Below are positions 27,171 through 36,950 of a stretch of DNA of 64,000 nucleotides, piece after piece. The stretch is from Paraflavitalea devenefica (GTDB lineage Bacteria > Bacteroidota > Bacteroidia > Chitinophagales > Chitinophagaceae): positions 558,001-622,000 of the forward strand of contig NZ_JAARML010000001.1 of assembly GCF_011759375.1 (NCBI RefSeq), written 5' to 3'. Each line of letters opens with the position of its first letter. Within the stretch, counting starts at the first letter, position 1. Position numbers and translations under genes: made by a program. Below the pieces are notes generated by a model, which was given only the letters and a program-made list of their open reading frames with translations, made no database searches and was not told where the DNA came from.

Positions 27171-27454
27171 AACTTATATTTTAGGGACGGAATAACGATG
27201 TATTAGTCCACAGGAGTTGGAAACGAACCGGTTATTTTCGTGGGAATTGGGTAAAGCTTAGTAACTGAAAACTGAATTTGAAAATCGGAATTGGATGGGA
27301 AAAATCAGGTACGGTTTGTATGGGAGATTGGAGGGAGATCGTTGTTGATCGTGGGTCAAAGAAAGAAACAATATTTGATTTATGCAATAGGCTTTCGCAA
27401 CTTTTTTTGACATAAGTCTATCCCATTTCGATTATGGATTGATTTACAATAATA
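27171..27454. other. Intergenic stretch, no gene seen
   Basis: It holds the unrecognised promoter of the T9SS gene. A degenerate relative of the nearby tail repeat (GTTGTTGATCGT) lies at 27341-27352. No coding frame is convincing. Confidence 0.4.
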
Positions 27455-27491
27455 AAAGAGTCCCTTCGTAAAAATACGAAAGGACTCTTTT
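27455..27491. terminator. Terminator at the end of the ATP synthase operon
   Basis: A near-perfect hairpin: AAAAGAGTCC...TTCGTA against TACGAA...GGACTCTTTT with a short A-rich loop and U-runs in both directions. It follows atpA, so the operon appears to end without atpG. Confidence 0.8.
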
Positions 27492-27517
27492 TATACTAAA
27501 ATCTATTTGCTAAGTGA

Positions 27518-29095
27518 TTACTTGTACTGGGGCATCAAACCTTTGGCCAGTGTAACCATCTTCTTAAGACCATCTTCAGGCAGGTTACCTTTCTTAAACT
27601 GCGCCAATACATCGGCCAACTTGTTGTCCATTTCCATCAGGAAATGTTCTTCAAATTCCTTCACACGTTTAACAGCTACTTCACGCAGCAAACCTTGTGT
27701 ACCGAGGTAGATAATAGCTACCTGCTTTTCTACACTGAAGGGTGTGTATTGGGGTTGCTTCAGGATCTCCACGTTACGGGCGCCTTTATCCAGTACCAGC
27801 TTGGTAGCAGCATCGAGGTCGCCACCAAACTTGGAGAAAGCTTCCATTTCACGGTACAGGGCCTGGTCAAGTTTCAGGGTACCTGCTACCTTCTTCATGG
27901 ATTTGATCTGTGCATTACCTCCCACACGGCTAACTGAGATACCTACGTTGATCGCCGGACGGATACCACTGTTAAAGAGGTTACCTTCCAGGAAGATCTG
28001 TCCGTCGGTGATAGAAATTACGTTAGTGGGGATATAAGCAGATACGTCACCAGCCTGTGTTTCAATGATCGGCAGGGCTGTTAAGGAACCACCACCTTTT
28101 ACCATATGCCTGATAGACTCGGGCAGGTCATTCATATTCTTCGCTACGCCATCATCGCTGATAACTTTGGCAGCGCGCTCCAGCAAACGGCTGTGCAGGT
28201 AGAATACGTCACCAGGATAAGCCTCACGGCCGGGAGGACGACGCAATAACAGAGACACTTCACGGTAAGCCACCGCCTGCTTTGACAGGTCATCATAAAT
28301 GATCAGCGCAGGGCGGCCGGTATCACGGAAGAACTCACCGATAGCTGCACCGGCAAAGGGAGCATAGAACTGCAGCGGAGCAGGATCTGAGGCAGAAGCT
28401 GCTACGATGGTAGTAAATGCCATAGCGCCATTGTCTTCCAGGGTCTTCATCACACCAGCGATGGTAGATGCTTTCTGACCAATGGCTACATATATACAAT
28501 AAACCGGTTTGCCGGCTTCAAAAAACTCTTTCTGGTTGATAATGGTATCAATAGCGATAGCCGTTTTACCGGTCTGGCGGTCACCAATGATCAGCTCACG
28601 TTGTCCGCGGCCGATGGGGATCATCGCGTCAATCGCTTTCAAACCTGTCTGGAGAGGCTCCTTTACCGGCTCACGGAAAATTACACCAGGCGCTTTACGC
28701 TCCAGGGGCATTTCATATTTCTCGCCGGTGAGCGGACCTTTTCCGTCAATAGGTTCACCCAATGTATTTACCACGCGACCCAGCATGCCTTCGCCTACAT
28801 TGATAGAAGCGATCTTTCCGGTACGGCGAACTTTAGCGCCTTCCTTAATATCACCGCTTTCACCCATCAATACCACACCCACATTGTCTTCTTCCAGGTT
28901 CAGGGCAATAGCACGTACACCATTCTCAAACTCCACCAATTCCCCGGAACTTACATTGTTCAACCCGTAAACACGGGCAATACCATCGCCCACCTGCAGT
29001 ACGGTACCTACCTCTTCCAGGTCGGCGGCCGCATTGAAGTTGCTCAGCTGCTGGCGTAATATCGCTGATATTTCATCAGGCTTAATGTCTACCAT
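27518..29095 (-). CDS. atpA: F1Fo ATP synthase subunit alpha
   Basis: A 525-residue F1 alpha subunit, the non-catalytic nucleotide-binding partner of beta. Walker [20 protein letters not shown] is at about residue 170, with [49 protein letters not shown] following, and [20 protein letters not shown] near the C terminus. Length is normal. It is the last gene of atpB-E-F-H-A and is followed by a terminator. Confidence 0.98.
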   Translation of the reverse strand: MVDIKPDEISAILRQQLSNFNAAADLEEVGTVLQVGDGIARVYGLNNVSSGELVEFENGVRAIALNLEEDNVGVVLMGESGDIKEGAKVRRTGKIASINVGEGMLGRVVNTLGEPIDGKGPLTGEKYEMPLERKAPGVIFREPVKEPLQTGLKAIDAMIPIGRGQRELIIGDRQTGKTAIAIDTIINQKEFFEAGKPVYCIYVAIGQKASTIAGVMKTLEDNGAMAFTTIVAASASDPAPLQFYAPFAGAAIGEFFRDTGRPALIIYDDLSKQAVAYREVSLLLRRPPGREAYPGDVFYLHSRLLERAAKVISDDGVAKNMNDLPESIRHMVKGGGSLTALPIIETQAGDVSAYIPTNVISITDGQIFLEGNLFNSGIRPAINVGISVSRVGGNAQIKSMKKVAGTLKLDQALYREMEAFSKFGGDLDAATKLVLDKGARNVEILKQPQYTPFSVEKQVAIIYLGTQGLLREVAVKRVKEFEEHFLMEMDNKLADVLAQFKKGNLPEDGLKKMVTLAKGLMPQYK

Positions 29096-29124
29096 ATCTA
29101 ACTGTTTATAGTTTGTTGTTTGTT

Positions 29125-29688
29125 TTATCTGATCTTATAAATAAAGTCATTGTTCAGGAACTGGGCCTTGATCTTGTTCAGGTCATAGGCGATGCTGCCA
29201 TCTACCAACGTATCACCCAGCTCCAGTACAAATCCGCCAATAAGCTCATCCTTTACGGCCGTTTCCAACTCAATATTCTTCATAACCGTTTGCTCCTGGA
29301 TCCTGGTAATGATCTGTTTCCGCAGTTCATCACTAACCGGTTTTGCTGTGGTCAGCTTTACGGTATAAATATTCTTGTGCTTTTTATACTGCTCAATAAC
29401 AGCAGTAATGATCTCAGGCAATACAGCTTCACGCCCTTTTTTAATCAACAGCCTGTTGAAAGCTGCCGTAATCTCACTCACTTTACCGGCAGTTACTGCC
29501 TGAAGTATATTCTCTTTCTTATCGGCTGTAATTACAGGGCTCTTTAAAATGGTTACAAAGTCACGGCTATTTTTGCATACTGCCTGCAAAAAGAGCATGT
29601 CATTATAAATGGTTTCCAATTGATTGCGTTCAACAGCTAAATCAATCAAACTCTTCGCGTACCTGCCTGCTAACCGTGGATTAAGCAT
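29125..29688 (-). CDS. atpH: F1Fo ATP synthase subunit delta
   Basis: A 187-residue OSCP/delta subunit that links F1 to the peripheral stalk. It has [29 protein letters not shown] at the N terminus and the conserved C-terminal [30 protein letters not shown]. It lies between atpF and atpA; the gap to atpF contains a heptad-repeat hairpin. Confidence 0.95.
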   Translation of the reverse strand: MLNPRLAGRYAKSLIDLAVERNQLETIYNDMLFLQAVCKNSRDFVTILKSPVITADKKENILQAVTAGKVSEITAAFNRLLIKKGREAVLPEIITAVIEQYKKHKNIYTVKLTTAKPVSDELRKQIITRIQEQTVMKNIELETAVKDELIGGFVLELGDTLVDGSIAYDLNKIKAQFLNNDFIYKIR

Positions 29689-29698
29689 AATATATTAA

Positions 29699-29771
29699 AG
29701 CTTCGAGCTTCGAGCTCCGGGCTCCGAGCTAAGCCAAAAGGCTCGCGGCTCGCAGCTCACAGCTCACAGCT
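29699..29771. repeat. 7-bp repeats forming a long intra-operon hairpin
   Basis: Successive heptads AGCTTCG, AGCTTCG, AGCTCCG, GGCTCCG, AGCTAAG lie left of a short AAAA loop. GGCTCGC, GGCTCGC, AGCTCAC, AGCTCAC, AGCT lie right of it. The AGCT cores let the arms pair with mismatches. The element fills most of the atpF-atpH gap. Confidence 0.8.
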
Positions 29772-29776
29772 ATTAA

Positions 29777-30271
29777 TTAATTCAGTTTTACTTCGTTCAC
29801 AAGTTCTTTAATAAAAGTCTCCTGCTCTGCTTTTCCGGCTAGTTCACGGCGCAGCACTTTCTCGGCTACTTCAATCACCAGGTGACCTACCTGGTTCTTT
29901 ACGTCTGTGATGGCAGCCATTTTCTGATGTTGGATAGCAGTTTGTGCATCCATAATGATCTTATTGGCTTCTACCTTAGCCTGTTCTTTAGCTTCATTAA
30001 TGATCTTGTCTTTGGTATCGCGGGCTTCCTTCAGCAGTTGTGCTCTTTCCTCACGGGCTTTGGCCAGCAGGGCCTCATTTTCGCTCTTCAGTTGAGCCAT
30101 TTCAGCCTTTACTCTTTCGGCAGAAGCCAGTGAATCAGCAATACCGGTTTCCCTTTCCTTCAGCGACTTCAGGATGGGTTTCCAGGCAAACTTTTTCAGT
30201 AATAATAACACCACTACAAAAGCGATCAATGTCCAGACAAAAAAACCAAGATGGGGAGTTAACAAACTCAT
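29777..30271 (-). CDS. atpF: F1Fo ATP synthase subunit b
   Basis: A 164-residue peripheral-stalk subunit: one N-terminal membrane helix (FFVWTLIAFVVVLLLLKKFAW) then a long Glu/Lys/Ala coiled coil. The start is at MSLLTPHLG (30271), as usual for the family; the longer frame is not supported. It works as a dimer in the Fo stator. Confidence 0.95.
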   Translation of the reverse strand: MSLLTPHLGFFVWTLIAFVVVLLLLKKFAWKPILKSLKERETGIADSLASAERVKAEMAQLKSENEALLAKAREERAQLLKEARDTKDKIINEAKEQAKVEANKIIMDAQTAIQHQKMAAITDVKNQVGHLVIEVAEKVLRRELAGKAEQETFIKELVNEVKLN

Positions 30272-30366
30272 AGAAATAGTATTATAAAACTTTAATGCTG
30301 TGTTTTGAAGTAACTGCACCCTCCGCCCTGTGCTTCAGGTGCAGTACTAAGTTGAGATGATATGAA

Positions 30367-30651
<285 letters not shown>

Positions 30652-30658
30652 TTACTGT

Positions 30659-31750
30659 TTAGTGATGAGGATCTTCTTCAAAATGATGATCCCCAATAGC
30701 CTGGCTGATGAATACGGCAGTCAGGTTGGTAAAGATGAAAGCCTGGATAAAAGCAACCAGTATCTCAATCATATAAATGAACACTGCAAAGGCAATAGAT
30801 ACGGGCGTAAAAGCAATACCAGCCGTTTTCGTCATTTCGGTGAAAATAAAGATCAGGCTCACAAAGCTCAGGATGATGATGTGGCCAGCGGTCATGTTGG
30901 CAAAAAGACGTATGATCAGGGCAAAGGGCTTGGTAAACACACCCATTAATTCTACCGGCAGCATCAGGAACTTAACGCCTACAGGTACGCCCGGATACCA
31001 GAAAATATGACCCCAGAAATGGGCGTTGGAGCTAAACAGGATAACAACCAGGGAAATAAAGCCCAGTACTGCTGTAAAAGCAATATTACCGGTTACGTTG
31101 GCGCTGCCGGGCAGCAAACCAAACAGGTTATTGATCAGGATGAAAAAGAACAGGGTAAGCAGGTAGGGCAGGAATTTTTCTGTTTTGTGATGCAGGTTGG
31201 GCTTTGCCACATCATCACGTATAAACAGAATAACCGGCTCGATGGCATTCTGCAGTCCTCTGGGGGCGGAAGTAAGGCCTTGTCCGGACTTATATTTCTT
31301 CGCCATCTGAGTGAGGATCAACACCAGAACCAGCAGCGCCAGGAACATTTGTACCACATTCTTGGTAAGTGAGAAATCGTACACCTTTACGCTCTCATCT
31401 ACGGAGCCGTCTTCTTTTACAGGAACAATATCATGTTCTACCAGTTTATATCCATTGTGTACCTCCGTACCGTGATGAAACTTGGAAGACATGAAAAAGT
31501 CAAAACCTCTTTGGGGAGAGTACAGGAGAACGGGTAAAGGCAGGGTGGCATGGAAATCGTGCCCACCTTCGTGTTTTATAGTAAAAAAGTGAAATTCGTG
31601 TGCGTCTGCAATGTGATCCAACATTTCCTTACCTGGGTCAAACTTGCCTTCAGCACCTTCCCCTTCGTTGGCCATGGCCGAACCGGATAAAAGCACTAAA
31701 AACAGGCTGAAAACCGCTACTGATAAGGATTTGAAACGTTTGAAAGCCAT
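30659..31750 (-). CDS. atpB: F1Fo ATP synthase subunit a
   Basis: A 363-residue Fo stator subunit. The essential Arg is in FALIIRLFANMTAGHIIIL at about residue 275. Compared with E. coli (271 residues), it has an extra N-terminal part with a signal-like helix (ending SGSAMA) and a His-rich periplasmic stretch (HEFHFFTIKHEGGHDFH), typical of Bacteroidota. It is the first gene of the operon and follows a TATCTTTG box. Confidence 0.96.
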   Translation of the reverse strand: MAFKRFKSLSVAVFSLFLVLLSGSAMANEGEGAEGKFDPGKEMLDHIADAHEFHFFTIKHEGGHDFHATLPLPVLLYSPQRGFDFFMSSKFHHGTEVHNGYKLVEHDIVPVKEDGSVDESVKVYDFSLTKNVVQMFLALLVLVLILTQMAKKYKSGQGLTSAPRGLQNAIEPVILFIRDDVAKPNLHHKTEKFLPYLLTLFFFILINNLFGLLPGSANVTGNIAFTAVLGFISLVVILFSSNAHFWGHIFWYPGVPVGVKFLMLPVELMGVFTKPFALIIRLFANMTAGHIIILSFVSLIFIFTEMTKTAGIAFTPVSIAFAVFIYMIEILVAFIQAFIFTNLTAVFISQAIGDHHFEEDPHH

Positions 31751-31770
31751 ACTGTTCCTGAAATTTGGCG

Positions 31771-31778
31771 CAAAGATA
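31771..31778 (-). promoter_or_regulatory. -7 box TATCTTTG for the atp operon
   Basis: Minus-strand TAnnTTTG match ending 21 bases before the atpB ATG at 31750. Confidence 0.6.
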
Positions 31779-31850
31779 AGGAGGGGGTGTCAAAAATGAG
31801 CGCCGTAATGAAGTATTTTGAATAAATGGGGAAAAGGAAGTTTAGACAGT

Positions 31851-32333
31851 CTATTCACCTGATCCTTCCCTGATTTCTTTAATTTTCTCCAATTCTATGA
31901 CATCAATCTGGTCTTTAGGCCTATTGACAGCCTTCTTATTGTCTATCAGGTGATTAATATGAAGAAAAGGGACCAATAATCCTTCTATTTCGGCTATGGG
32001 AGCCATTTGTAGACATTCGTCGAACGTCAGATCTACTCCTTTAAGCGAGGTCATTATGTCGAGCTTTATGCCATTGTTCAACTGGAAATCTACCCGGCCC
32101 GGAATGAAAGCCATCCGTTCCAACGGCTCAAAGTCACCCAACTCCAGGTCAATAAAAGCCTGCCTGAGCTTTTTTCTGTTTTCCAGCGTATCTTCCAAAT
32201 ACAAATCCACATCCCCCGTATAACGTTGAAAACCATGTAGATTAGTAGCGAAGTCACCGACCATTATATACCGTACATTATTTTTATTGAGGTGATGCCA
32301 AAGACTGAGGAAACCGTCTGAATAAATATCCAT
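31851..32333 (-). CDS. Nucleotidyltransferase-fold protein (AbiEii/MNT-like)
   Basis: A 160-residue protein with a minimal nucleotidyltransferase core: MVGDFATNLHGF (GS-like motif) then GDVDLYLED (the DxD metal pair) near residue 41, and a later acidic strand VDFQLNNGIKLDIM. Similar proteins occur in toxin-antitoxin and abortive-infection modules and also as solitary genes. The upstream 67-codon gene on the same strand is 15 bases away, so the two may form a module. Function unknown. Confidence 0.75.
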   Translation of the reverse strand: MDIYSDGFLSLWHHLNKNNVRYIMVGDFATNLHGFQRYTGDVDLYLEDTLENRKKLRQAFIDLELGDFEPLERMAFIPGRVDFQLNNGIKLDIMTSLKGVDLTFDECLQMAPIAEIEGLLVPFLHINHLIDNKKAVNRPKDQIDVIELEKIKEIREGSGE

Positions 32334-32348
32334 CTGATAAGACTTACA

Positions 32349-32552
32349 TTATTTTTTATGATGGATTACTGCTTTACGCATTGTATTGCCCATTTTCATG
32401 AGCGTCATTAAAAAGTGGAACTTTTCTGTATCGGTTCTTTTCAACGCCTCTTTTAAACGGGCTTTTTCCTGCTCTTCATTGAAGCCATATTGAACAGCAG
32501 GTTCTTCTACAAGATTTTTATCTTCCTTCTTATCGGATTGATAAGTTTTCAT
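32349..32552 (-). CDS. Small hypothetical helical protein paired with the nucleotidyltransferase
   Basis: A 67-residue charged protein (many Lys/Glu) with a helical stretch NEEQEKARLKEALKRTDTEKFHFLMTLMKMGNTMRKA. No known domain is recognised. Its size and the 15-base gap to the nucleotidyltransferase gene are the only hints that it is a partner. Confidence 0.65.
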   Translation of the reverse strand: MKTYQSDKKEDKNLVEEPAVQYGFNEEQEKARLKEALKRTDTEKFHFLMTLMKMGNTMRKAVIHHKK

Positions 32553-32610
32553 ACCACCAAATTACTAAATTATTTATCATCTTCCCTCAAAAAATAAGAG
32601 ATTCTCCCTT

Positions 32611-34434
32611 TTACATAACCCCCTGCTTCTCAAACTGCATCTGGTGTAATTTGTAATAGAAACCCTGGTTTTTCATCAGCTCTTCGTGGTTACCGATCTC
32701 TTTGATCTCGCCTTTATCCAGTACAATGATCTTGCTGGCCTTGCGGATGGTGGAAAGCCGGTGGGCAATGACGATGGAAGTTCTGCCGGCAATCAGTTTA
32801 TCAATGGCGTTTTGGATGAGCATTTCGCTTTCCGTATCTACGGAAGAAGTGGCTTCATCCAGGATGAGTATGGAAGGATTGTATAACAAGGCCCGGATAA
32901 AAGACAATAATTGCCGCTGTCCCAGCGACAGGCTGCTGCCCCTCTCCATCACATTATAATCATAGCCGCCGGGCAGTTGCATAATAAAGTCGTGCATGTC
33001 TATCATCTTCGCGGCGGCTATCACCTGCTCACGGCTGATAGTAGGATTGCGCAGCGTGATATTATCCAGCACAGAACCCGAGAAAAGGAATACATCCTGT
33101 AACACTACCCCAATATTCTTGCGCAACGCGTCCAGCTTATACGCTTCAATCTTTACATCATCAATACTGAGGGTACCTTTTTGGATATGATAGAGCCTGT
33201 TGAGCAAACTTATAATAGAAGTTTTACCGCTGCCTGTATGTCCTACAATGGCAATCGTTTCGCCGGGCATGGCTGTAAAAGAAATATCTTTCAGCACATA
33301 CCGGTCTTCCACATAGGCAAAAGACACATGATCAAATACGATCTTTCCTTTCACCTGCTCCGGCGCGTAACTGCCTTCGGTTTGAATATAATCATCATTA
33401 TCCAGCACTTTAAATACCCGCTCACTGGCCACCATGCCCATCTGCAATACGTTGAACTTATCGGCGATTACCCGCAGCGGACGGAACAGTAAGTTAAGGC
33501 ACAGGTAAAAGGAGATCATCTTACCAATCAGGCTTTGCGCCTCCTCTTCCTGTACTCCCTTCAGGTCCAGTGCATGGGTAGCGGCCCACCATACCATCAG
33601 GCCGGTGCCTACTGCCAGCACTATTTCCACCAGCGGAAAAAATACAGAGTAAGCGAAAATGGCCTTGATATTGGCATTGCGGTGTTCGCGGTTGATCTTC
33701 TTAAACTTGTTAAACTCCTTTTCTTCTGCAGCAAAAGCCTGCACAATAGCCATACCGGTAATATGTTCCTGTACAAAGGCATTCAAACTGGCCACGGCAT
33801 TGCGCACGCGGATGAACGACTTGTTTACGCTTTCCTTGAAATAATAAGTAGCAATAATCAGGAAGGGGAAAGGGGCCAGGCTGATAAACGTGAGCCGCCA
33901 GTCTACCCAGAACATAAACACCAGGATGGCGATAATAGACAGCAGGTCGGCAATAATGGGGATCAGTCCTTCTGCAAAAATATCATTGATGGCTTCAATA
34001 TCATTAATCGTGCGGGTGGTAAGCGTGCCTATGGGTGTAGTATCGAACTGTGACAGGTTTAATCCCAATACCTTCCTGTACACCTTTACCCGCAGGTCTT
34101 TCACAACGGTTTGTCCCAGCCAGGCAGTAAGAAAAGAAAAATAAAACCGGAACAATACTTCCACCAGCAACAAGCCCACCTGGATGATGGTGATCCAGAT
34201 CACCACATTTACCACATCCATTTTTGTCAGTAAGGTGGTGGCTTTGGCGCCCTTGGGCACCCAATCATTAATGGTTACTTGTATGAGCCAGGGACGTATG
34301 GGAGAAAGGATAGCCAGCAGGATAGCCAATACCAAAGAAATATAAAACTTCTTTTTGTACGGCGCTGCAAACCGGAACACCCGGCGAAGCAAGCTGAAAT
34401 CGAATATTCTTTTCTCTAAACCTTTTACTGACAT
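32611..34434 (-). CDS. MsbA-like ABC exporter (fused permease and ATPase)
   Basis: A 607-residue half-transporter: six membrane helices in residues about 25-330, then an ATP-binding domain with Walker A GHTGSGKTS, Q-loop VVLQDVFLFSGSV, signature LSLGQRQ (Leu replaces the usual second Gly of LSGGQ, a known variant), Walker B ILILDEATSSVD, and the switch His in IAHRLSTI. It exports an unknown lipid or drug. The start is at MSVKGLEKR (34434), 12 bases downstream of a TATCTTTG box. Confidence 0.93.
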   Translation of the reverse strand: MSVKGLEKRIFDFSLLRRVFRFAAPYKKKFYISLVLAILLAILSPIRPWLIQVTINDWVPKGAKATTLLTKMDVVNVVIWITIIQVGLLLVEVLFRFYFSFLTAWLGQTVVKDLRVKVYRKVLGLNLSQFDTTPIGTLTTRTINDIEAINDIFAEGLIPIIADLLSIIAILVFMFWVDWRLTFISLAPFPFLIIATYYFKESVNKSFIRVRNAVASLNAFVQEHITGMAIVQAFAAEEKEFNKFKKINREHRNANIKAIFAYSVFFPLVEIVLAVGTGLMVWWAATHALDLKGVQEEEAQSLIGKMISFYLCLNLLFRPLRVIADKFNVLQMGMVASERVFKVLDNDDYIQTEGSYAPEQVKGKIVFDHVSFAYVEDRYVLKDISFTAMPGETIAIVGHTGSGKTSIISLLNRLYHIQKGTLSIDDVKIEAYKLDALRKNIGVVLQDVFLFSGSVLDNITLRNPTISREQVIAAAKMIDMHDFIMQLPGGYDYNVMERGSSLSLGQRQLLSFIRALLYNPSILILDEATSSVDTESEMLIQNAIDKLIAGRTSIVIAHRLSTIRKASKIIVLDKGEIKEIGNHEELMKNQGFYYKLHQMQFEKQGVM

Positions 34435-34446
34435 AACAGGAGCGGG

Positions 34447-34454
34447 CAAAGATA
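34447..34454 (-). promoter_or_regulatory. -7 box TATCTTTG for the ABC exporter
   Basis: TAnnTTTG match ending 12 bases before the ATG at 34434. It rules against the longer frame starting at 34533. Confidence 0.55.
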
Positions 34455-34569
34455 ACGACAGTTTCGTGTTTCGCGTTTTGGGTTTGTGGTTCTCCGGCGC
34501 AAATAGCTGATCAACGCCTGTATAAGGCTGCAATTGTAACAGTAATTTAACGGAAAGTGTACTCGAACC

Positions 34570-36783
34570 CTACTCTCCCATCGCTTTGCGATAAGCCTTA
34601 ATGAAAATAGCGCCCAGGTTTTTATACGGAGGAATATAATCGTCGAATTTTTCTTTGGCGGCGCCGCTCTTAAAGCGGCCGCTCAGCTCTTTCCACATAT
34701 TGATCCAATCAATATTCCGGCCTGCAACGAGGTTGGCATTAATGGCCTCCAGTATGGGTTCATTCACTGTTTTGGTGCCCACCTGTTTGGAGGAAACAAT
34801 ATGCGCATCCCGGCAAATAGTGAGCACTTCATTCAGGTTATTATAGCCACCACAGGAACCCAGCACCACAATACGTGCATATGGCGATAGCTTTTTGAGT
34901 GTATAGGGCAAGTGATAACTATGTCCCCTATGCACCACCACGGTTGGTTTCAGGTTCTTCTTTTCCAGGTATTCGATCAGCTTTATCTGCGCCTTCTCAT
35001 CCAGGTCTTCTTTGGGATTATATAATGGTTTGTTGGCATATATGTACAGCGGTTTCCCTTTGACCGAGCTGATTGTTGTCCAGTCAGGATTCTTGTCATC
35101 CACCTTCCATTCGGCCCTGTTGCGGAACATCCCCATGAAATTGATGTAGGAGTTCTGCCCGTCCTTATCCTCGTCGCCATAGAAAAAAACCTGTTGTATC
35201 ACCCTGCCACTGTCATCAGTAAGGGAGTGGTAATCCTGGCCATAAATGGAAGGAATACCCAGCATGGCCGACAGGTCCATCTTCCGGGAAGTATCAGCCG
35301 ATTCAAACAGTATCCTCAAAAGATCATAGATCACCATACCCCGCTTATTATTATCCTGCACATTCTTATCGTGGTTCCATTTCACCTCATTAAGGATAAA
35401 AGCAGCCAGTTCCTTATTCTTATCCATAATACTGCTATAGGAATCGGCCACATCCACTGCATCTTCCAGGTCATCATCGCGGTCATTCTTCTTTCTTTCC
35501 AGGCCAATCACAAAGGCTTTCATCAATGTTTCTGCTTCTTCCTTGCCCATCGTACCCAGGAAATGGTTCAGGGTATTATAACCGGCAGCCATCTTAATGA
35601 ACTTCCGGAAATAATCGCCATTCACACTCATCAGCAGGCTATCACCACGCGGATTGGGCATACGCTGAAATATACGCGGATACACGCCGCTTACATAACT
35701 GGAGGTATAGATCTCATCTTCACTCAACACAGCCACGTAATACAGTTCCTGGGGGGTGAGCCCTTCCAGGCTCCTGAACCGGACATTGGGATCATTCACA
35801 TCGTGCAGGGCGTTAATTTCCCGTACAAATAACTGGCGGGCTTTGCTTGCCATCATGGCTGTCAGCGCTTTCAGCTCAGTAGGGGTATCACGTACCGGGG
35901 GCAATAGGCGCCCGGCATATTCAATGCGTGTTTTCACCAGCAGCCTGAAATACTTAAGATCGTTGTCTTTTACGCTGTCTATCTCCTGCAGGGTGATCTT
36001 ACCCCGGATAAGATTATCGAGGAAGGGGAAATAAAGCTGCCCGTTACGGCTGCCGGCCATCTTGCCAATCGTACGCACCAGGGTATCCGGGTGATTGTTG
36101 ATGCGGTTGGAAAGTGCGCCCCTGGCCTGGGCATAATCATAAAACTTACGTATATCTCGGTGGGCAGCTACTTTGAGCAGGCTATCGGCAAAGGGCAAAT
36201 TGGGTGTTTTGCGGAGCTCCTGCAAGACCTCATCCGGGTGGAGGCCGCAATATTTCCGGATAAGGATCAACCGTGAGGCCGGCATCCCGGGATTATCTGT
36301 CGAAAAGGCCAGGCCATTGACCAGCGTTTTACCCACTCCGTAGTCATTGGCTTCAATAACCGGCACGATACTTTCCCCTTTCCGGTCCAGTTCAATACAG
36401 GCAGCCAGGGCATTTACCAGGGCAGGCGCCGCTGCCACAGGATAATCCTTTTTACCACCCGTGGCACCAAATTGTTGTAGTGTAGACTCCACATTCCGGA
36501 GGTACTTGATCTTTCCCATATTGCTAAGCGTGGAGTCGCTTTCAAGTTGCTCCTGGAGTTCGTCAACCTGCCGGCCAATGGCGTCGGCTATCTGGAGGGA
36601 AACTGCTTCGTCGGTAACCGTTTTGGCGATGTTGCTAACCAGCTTTACCTGCTGTTTATCAATGTTTTCGTGCCAAAGCACCCGCTGCAGCGCAATCTTA
36701 AACGGGTGGGCGCCCGTTTGAGCCTGGCTGGCGGAGCCTGTAAACAATAAAAAAATAGTGCCTGCAAGTATAAGTGGTTTCAT
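34570..36783 (-). CDS. Exported protein with a possible caspase-like (clan CD) domain
   Basis: A 737-residue protein with an N-terminal signal peptide (LILAGTIFLLFTGSASQAQ). Most of it is helical and has no recognised domain. The C-terminal part carries a hydrophobic strand then HRGHSYH (about residues 618-624), and after 20-odd residues another strand ending VVLGSCGGYNN (Cys at about 644). A His after one strand and a Cys after the next are the clan CD cysteine peptidase layout, but the spacing is short for the classic members. Start ATG 36783. It is divergent from the PhoB-like regulator. Peptidase activity is inference. Confidence 0.7.
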   Translation of the reverse strand: MKPLILAGTIFLLFTGSASQAQTGAHPFKIALQRVLWHENIDKQQVKLVSNIAKTVTDEAVSLQIADAIGRQVDELQEQLESDSTLSNMGKIKYLRNVESTLQQFGATGGKKDYPVAAAPALVNALAACIELDRKGESIVPVIEANDYGVGKTLVNGLAFSTDNPGMPASRLILIRKYCGLHPDEVLQELRKTPNLPFADSLLKVAAHRDIRKFYDYAQARGALSNRINNHPDTLVRTIGKMAGSRNGQLYFPFLDNLIRGKITLQEIDSVKDNDLKYFRLLVKTRIEYAGRLLPPVRDTPTELKALTAMMASKARQLFVREINALHDVNDPNVRFRSLEGLTPQELYYVAVLSEDEIYTSSYVSGVYPRIFQRMPNPRGDSLLMSVNGDYFRKFIKMAAGYNTLNHFLGTMGKEEAETLMKAFVIGLERKKNDRDDDLEDAVDVADSYSSIMDKNKELAAFILNEVKWNHDKNVQDNNKRGMVIYDLLRILFESADTSRKMDLSAMLGIPSIYGQDYHSLTDDSGRVIQQVFFYGDEDKDGQNSYINFMGMFRNRAEWKVDDKNPDWTTISSVKGKPLYIYANKPLYNPKEDLDEKAQIKLIEYLEKKNLKPTVVVHRGHSYHLPYTLKKLSPYARIVVLGSCGGYNNLNEVLTICRDAHIVSSKQVGTKTVNEPILEAINANLVAGRNIDWINMWKELSGRFKSGAAKEKFDDYIPPYKNLGAIFIKAYRKAMGE

Positions 36784-36924
36784 ACGGTATACAGCTATCT
36801 GCATCAATTTCAAGAGCAAAAATACTACCAATTGGTTGTATAGAACGGAAAATCAATGCTTGCCGTATGATATCTGTTAACAATTTCATAATTGGTGCCC
36901 CCCTTGTTACATGCAGTGGAAAAT

Positions 36925-36932
36925 TAACTTTG
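36925..36932 (+). promoter_or_regulatory. -7 box TAACTTTG for the response regulator
   Basis: TAnnTTTG match ending 18 bases before the ATG at 36951. A TTG at 36904-36906 could be the -33 element. Confidence 0.55.
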
Positions 36933-36950
36933 CGTAAATTAATTGTTAAC

